Origin: an uncultured Methanobrevibacter sp.
Lineage (GTDB): Archaea > Methanobacteriota > Methanobacteria > Methanobacteriales > Methanobacteriaceae
Direction: 5' to 3'
DNA length: 53,679 nucleotides
Assembly: GCF_905235195.1 (NCBI RefSeq)
Contig: NZ_CAJOKH010000008.1
Span: forward strand, 1-53,679
Shown piece by piece: positions 50,888 to 53,679 of the stretch. Position numbers and translations under genes: made by a program. The notes below the pieces were generated by a model that saw only the letters and a program-made list of their open reading frames with translations, was not told the DNA's origin and searched no databases. Each line of letters opens with the position of its first letter. Positions within the stretch are counted from its first letter, which is position 1.

Positions 50888-51523
50888 TTAATATAACATA
50901 GATGCAGTTCTACTAGATAAAGCAATATGCTGATTTGCATTAGCTTCCACATATGGACCGTGACCTGTAAAAAGATTTGAAACATCTAAGTCTGCAAGCC
51001 TTTTAAGTGATTTGTTCAAATCTGTTTGTGAACCTGTTTTAAAGTCACTACGTCCAAAACTTCCATCACTAAAGACAGTATCTCCAGATATTAGTGATTG
51101 ACCATTATATAAACATATGCTCCCATGAGTATGTCCTGGAGTGTGAAGTACTTCAAAGTCATAAAACTTATCACCTTCTTCAATGATTTTAACATTAATA
51201 TCGGGTACACTACATCCAAAATGACTTGCAACCGTCTCTTCCCCATCACGACGGATTATAGCATCTGCATCTAATTTATGTAAATATACTTCAAGGCCGA
51301 ATTCTTTTTGTAAATACTCGTTTGCACCAGTATGGTCAAAGTGACAATGAGTATTAACAATCTTATTAATATTATCAATTGATAAACCTGCAAGTTTAAT
51401 ATTTTCAAGCAAATAGTCAATATTAGAAGCAGTTCCCGGATCTACTAGAATATCATTGAAAATATATGCATTTGAATTAAAATCCCTACTTATAATCGGA
51501 ATAATATTATCTATTTTTTCCAT
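50888..51523 (-). CDS. Metallo-beta-lactamase-fold hydrolase (glyoxalase II-like)
   Basis: A 211-residue MBL-fold hydrolase. The dinuclear metal site is clear: H59, H61, D63 and H64 in THCHFDH, H131 in HTPGHTHG, D148 in SGDTVF and a final His in LFTGHGP. The SFGRSDF pattern is typical of glyoxalase-II-like thioesterases. The substrate cannot be read from sequence. Methanogens lack glutathione, so another thiol ester or a lactone is more likely. It lies between tpiA and pgk on one strand. Confidence 0.9.
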   Translation of the reverse strand: MEKIDNIIPIISRDFNSNAYIFNDILVDPGTASNIDYLLENIKLAGLSIDNINKIVNTHCHFDHTGANEYLQKEFGLEVYLHKLDADAIIRRDGEETVASHFGCSVPDINVKIIEEGDKFYDFEVLHTPGHTHGSICLYNGQSLISGDTVFSDGSFGRSDFKTGSQTDLNKSLKRLADLDVSNLFTGHGPYVEANANQHIALSSRTASMLY

Positions 51524-51688
51524 CCCATCACCAATAGATTAAATAATTATTTAATATTTTAAAAACGCTTAATTTTAAGTTAGAAAATAAATTACCTATT
51601 ACTTTAATAAAAATAAAAAAATTTTAAAAAAAAATAAAAAACGAATAAATAAGTAAATAAAAAAACTAACTAAAAAACTAAATTAATA

Positions 51689-52366
51689 TTATATTTTACT
51701 TACTAAATCCAATAAAGCATCTTTAGGATTATCCGCTTTAACTATACCTGATGCAAGAAGAACTCCTTCAGCACCTAATTCAAGTGCTTGAGCCATATCC
51801 TCACCAGTAGATATACCTGCACCACATAAAACTTTAACATTAGAATTAATTGCTTTAACCTTATCTACAGTACCTTCAACAATTTCAGGTTCTGCCTGTG
51901 AAACACTTATACCTGAACCAATTAATTCTGGAGGTTCAATAGCAACAATATCTGGATTAAATGTTGCAGCTGCAACACTTGTTTCAACATTATTAGTACA
52001 TATACATGAAATTAAATTATTGTCAATTAATTTTTGATTAACTTCTTGTATATCTGCTAAAGTAAGTCTTTTTTCAGAATGATTAAGCAAAGATCCATCT
52101 ATTCCAGAAGCAAGTACTCCTTCAAAGAGTGTAGAACCCGTGTTACTTCCAGGTGTAATTGCATCAATATGTTGAGATAAAACATCAATAGAAGTTTCAT
52201 TTTTTATTCTATAAATATCACATGCCTGTGGACAAGCAACCATTTTAATTCCAGTTTCTTCTTGAACACTTTGTAAAGCTTTTGCTAAATTTAATGCATC
52301 ATCTCCACAAGACTCTAAATAAGTTTTAAAATTTAAAATAACGATTGGAGTTTTTATTTTGCTCAT
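51689..52366 (-). CDS. tpiA: Triosephosphate isomerase (archaeal type)
   Basis: This enzyme interconverts glyceraldehyde 3-phosphate and dihydroxyacetone phosphate. The ATG at 52364-52366 (MSKIKTPIVILNFKTY) gives 225 residues. A GTG four codons upstream belongs to the ribosome-binding GAGGT and is rejected as start. Catalytic parts are the NFK motif, LLNHSEKRL (electrophilic His) and AIEPPELIGSG (catalytic Glu), with the phosphate-binding VLCGAGIS and EGVLLASGIV. The short length is typical of the tetrameric archaeal type. It lies in the same direction as the MBL gene and pgk. Confidence 0.97.
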   Translation of the reverse strand: MSKIKTPIVILNFKTYLESCGDDALNLAKALQSVQEETGIKMVACPQACDIYRIKNETSIDVLSQHIDAITPGSNTGSTLFEGVLASGIDGSLLNHSEKRLTLADIQEVNQKLIDNNLISCICTNNVETSVAAATFNPDIVAIEPPELIGSGISVSQAEPEIVEGTVDKVKAINSNVKVLCGAGISTGEDMAQALELGAEGVLLASGIVKADNPKDALLDLVSKI

Positions 52367-52648
52367 AAAATACCTCACTAAATTTAATTATGAATTTAAT
52401 CAAGATGTTAATAGTAGTTATATTAGATTAATAATATAAATATTTTTTAAAAATAAAAATTATAAAAATATTTAATAATAATAATTAATGAACATTAAAT
52501 TTGATTAAATTTAGAAAATGATTATAAAAATTTAATAAAAATAAAATACAAATTAGTTTTTAAAGAAAAATACATTTTTTAAATTAAATATTAAATTAAA
52601 ATTAATTTTAAAAATAATTAAAGTAAAACAAAATTTATTCATGATAAT

Positions 52649-53572
52649 ATGTCACTTACTATAGATGAACAAAAAATACTAGAACATAGTGGTTATCGTT
52701 TTGTAGGCAAATATGGACATGCAGCATGTAAAATATGTCATTGGACCAGGGAAAGTATAATTAACCGTGGAGTATGTTATAAGGAAAAATTTTATGGAAT
52801 TAAATCCCATAGATGTCTTCAAATGTCACCTGCAGTACCATTTTGCCAACAAAAATGTTCATTCTGCTGGAGAGACTTATCACTTACAGAAACAGAATGG
52901 AATGGTCCTTATGATGACGTTGAAACCATTATTGATGAGGCAATAGAAGCACATAATCTACTTTTATGTGGTTATTATGGAAATGATAATGCAGATAAAA
53001 AGAAACTTGAAGAATTAAAACAACCAACAAATGCTGCAATTTCACTTGCAGGAGAACCAACACTATATCCAGATATTGATGAGCTAATAGGAGAGTTTAA
53101 CCATAGAAATTTCTCCACATTCCTTGTATCAAATGGACAGTATTATAAAAAACTTTCAAATTTAGAAAATGAACCTCGACAAACCTATCTTTCCTTAGAC
53201 TCACCTAACAGTATTGTATATAATGACCTATGTAACCCTCAAATAAAAGAAGGTTGGGACAATTTAAACAAATCACTAGATATTCTTAATAGTTTTTCAA
53301 ACAATACTGCTATACGAATTACCCTCGTTAAAGGAAAAAATATGATTTCACCTGAAGAATATGCAAAACTTATAGAAATTGCAAACCCAGATTATGTTGA
53401 AGTAAAAGCCTATATGTGTGTCGGATCATCACGTGAAAGATTAACTCTAGACAATATGCCAACAATTGAAGAAGTTGAAAACTTTGCAAATGAAATTGGC
53501 CTAAATTGTGGACGTAGCGTAACTGATAAGTCAGATATAAGTCGCGTAGTACTACTTACACCCGATAAGTAA
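52649..53572 (+). CDS. taw1: tRNA 4-demethylwyosine synthase (Taw1)
   Basis: A 307-residue radical-SAM enzyme that forms the imidazopurine of wyosine at G37 of tRNA-Phe, from pyruvate. The radical-SAM cluster is C66, C70 and C73 (CQQKCSFCW). A second set of cysteines, C30, C43 and C56, has the spacing of 13 and 13 known for Taw1 and fits a second Fe-S cluster. SLAGEPTLYP is the SAM-binding GEP motif. Length matches archaeal TYW1, which lacks the eukaryotic flavodoxin domain. The ATG has no strong ribosome binding site. Confidence 0.95.
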   Translation: MSLTIDEQKILEHSGYRFVGKYGHAACKICHWTRESIINRGVCYKEKFYGIKSHRCLQMSPAVPFCQQKCSFCWRDLSLTETEWNGPYDDVETIIDEAIEAHNLLLCGYYGNDNADKKKLEELKQPTNAAISLAGEPTLYPDIDELIGEFNHRNFSTFLVSNGQYYKKLSNLENEPRQTYLSLDSPNSIVYNDLCNPQIKEGWDNLNKSLDILNSFSNNTAIRITLVKGKNMISPEEYAKLIEIANPDYVEVKAYMCVGSSRERLTLDNMPTIEEVENFANEIGLNCGRSVTDKSDISRVVLLTPDK

Positions 53573-53679
53573 TTAAATTGGTTTAGGGGTCTGAAATCTT
53601 CTGAATAAAATTCGGGCTGAAATCTCTTATTTTTTATATTTATCATATTCATTTATAATTGTTTGTAAAAATACAATTT

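Overview
This window is AT-rich chromosomal DNA of a pseudomurein-walled methanogenic archaeon of the Methanobacteriales. It is most likely a gut-type Methanobacteriaceae such as Methanosphaera or Methanobrevibacter. The reasons are: archaeal RNA polymerase genes with split A'/A'' and the small subunit H; EF-2, EF-1alpha and eukaryote-like ribosomal proteins; a Taw1 wyosine enzyme; UPF0146; a pseudomurein-binding repeat protein; very low GC; TATA-box promoters with many TTG and GTG starts. I could not run a search, so the genus is inference.

Layout. 0-6.4 kb: a CPBP membrane protease, a voltage-gated-like K+ channel and the carAB pyrimidine/arginine operon. 6.7-8.4 kb: a decayed MNT/HEPN toxin-antitoxin pair beside a short Orc1/Cdc6-type AAA+ ATPase. 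8.7-21.5 kb: an accessory envelope region. It holds a secreted Cys-protease-like adhesin, a coiled-coil protein, an ABC1/UbiB kinase, two tandem zinc-ribbon/charged-repeat/membrane paralogues (the second frameshifted), a ferredoxin-fused aldo/keto reductase, a pseudomurein-binding anchored protein and a small zinc-ribbon membrane protein. 21.6-28.4 kb: RimI, UPF0146, a Ca2+-type P-ATPase, CbiJ, a two-repeat TMEM175-like channel and a YkgJ cysteine-cluster protein. 28.7-46.0 kb: the large minus-strand transcription/translation cluster, read right to left: rpoH, rpoB (one piece), rpoA1, rpoA2, rpl30e, nusA, then a 2.3-kb plus-strand insertion (decayed dCMP deaminase and a HEAT-like protein), then rpsL, rpsG, fusA, tuf, rpsJ. 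46.0-47.0 kb: five minus-strand tRNA genes; a sixth (Ser) lies at 28.7 kb. 47.4-53.6 kb: thiamine salvage genes (thiM frameshifted, thiE), a DUF2085 protein, phosphoglycerate kinase, a metallo-beta-lactamase-fold hydrolase, triosephosphate isomerase and Taw1.

How it works together. The str/rpo block supplies core transcription and translation. pgk and tpiA belong to gluconeogenesis/glycolysis, carAB to pyrimidines and arginine, thiM/thiE to thiamine, and cbiJ to the corrinoid cofactors needed for methyl transfer. The envelope region is where novelty concentrates. Four coding regions are interrupted. MNT/HEPN and dCMP deaminase carry several lesions in all and look like true pseudogenes. thiM and the second zinc-ribbon paralogue carry one lesion each, which could be recent decay, recoding or a sequence error.

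The best leads for something undescribed are the tandem zinc-ribbon paralogues with oppositely charged linkers, the inverted-repeat-dense leader upstream of rpsL, the unsplit rpoB, the two-repeat TMEM175 homologue, and the short Cdc6-like protein with a palindrome at its promoter.
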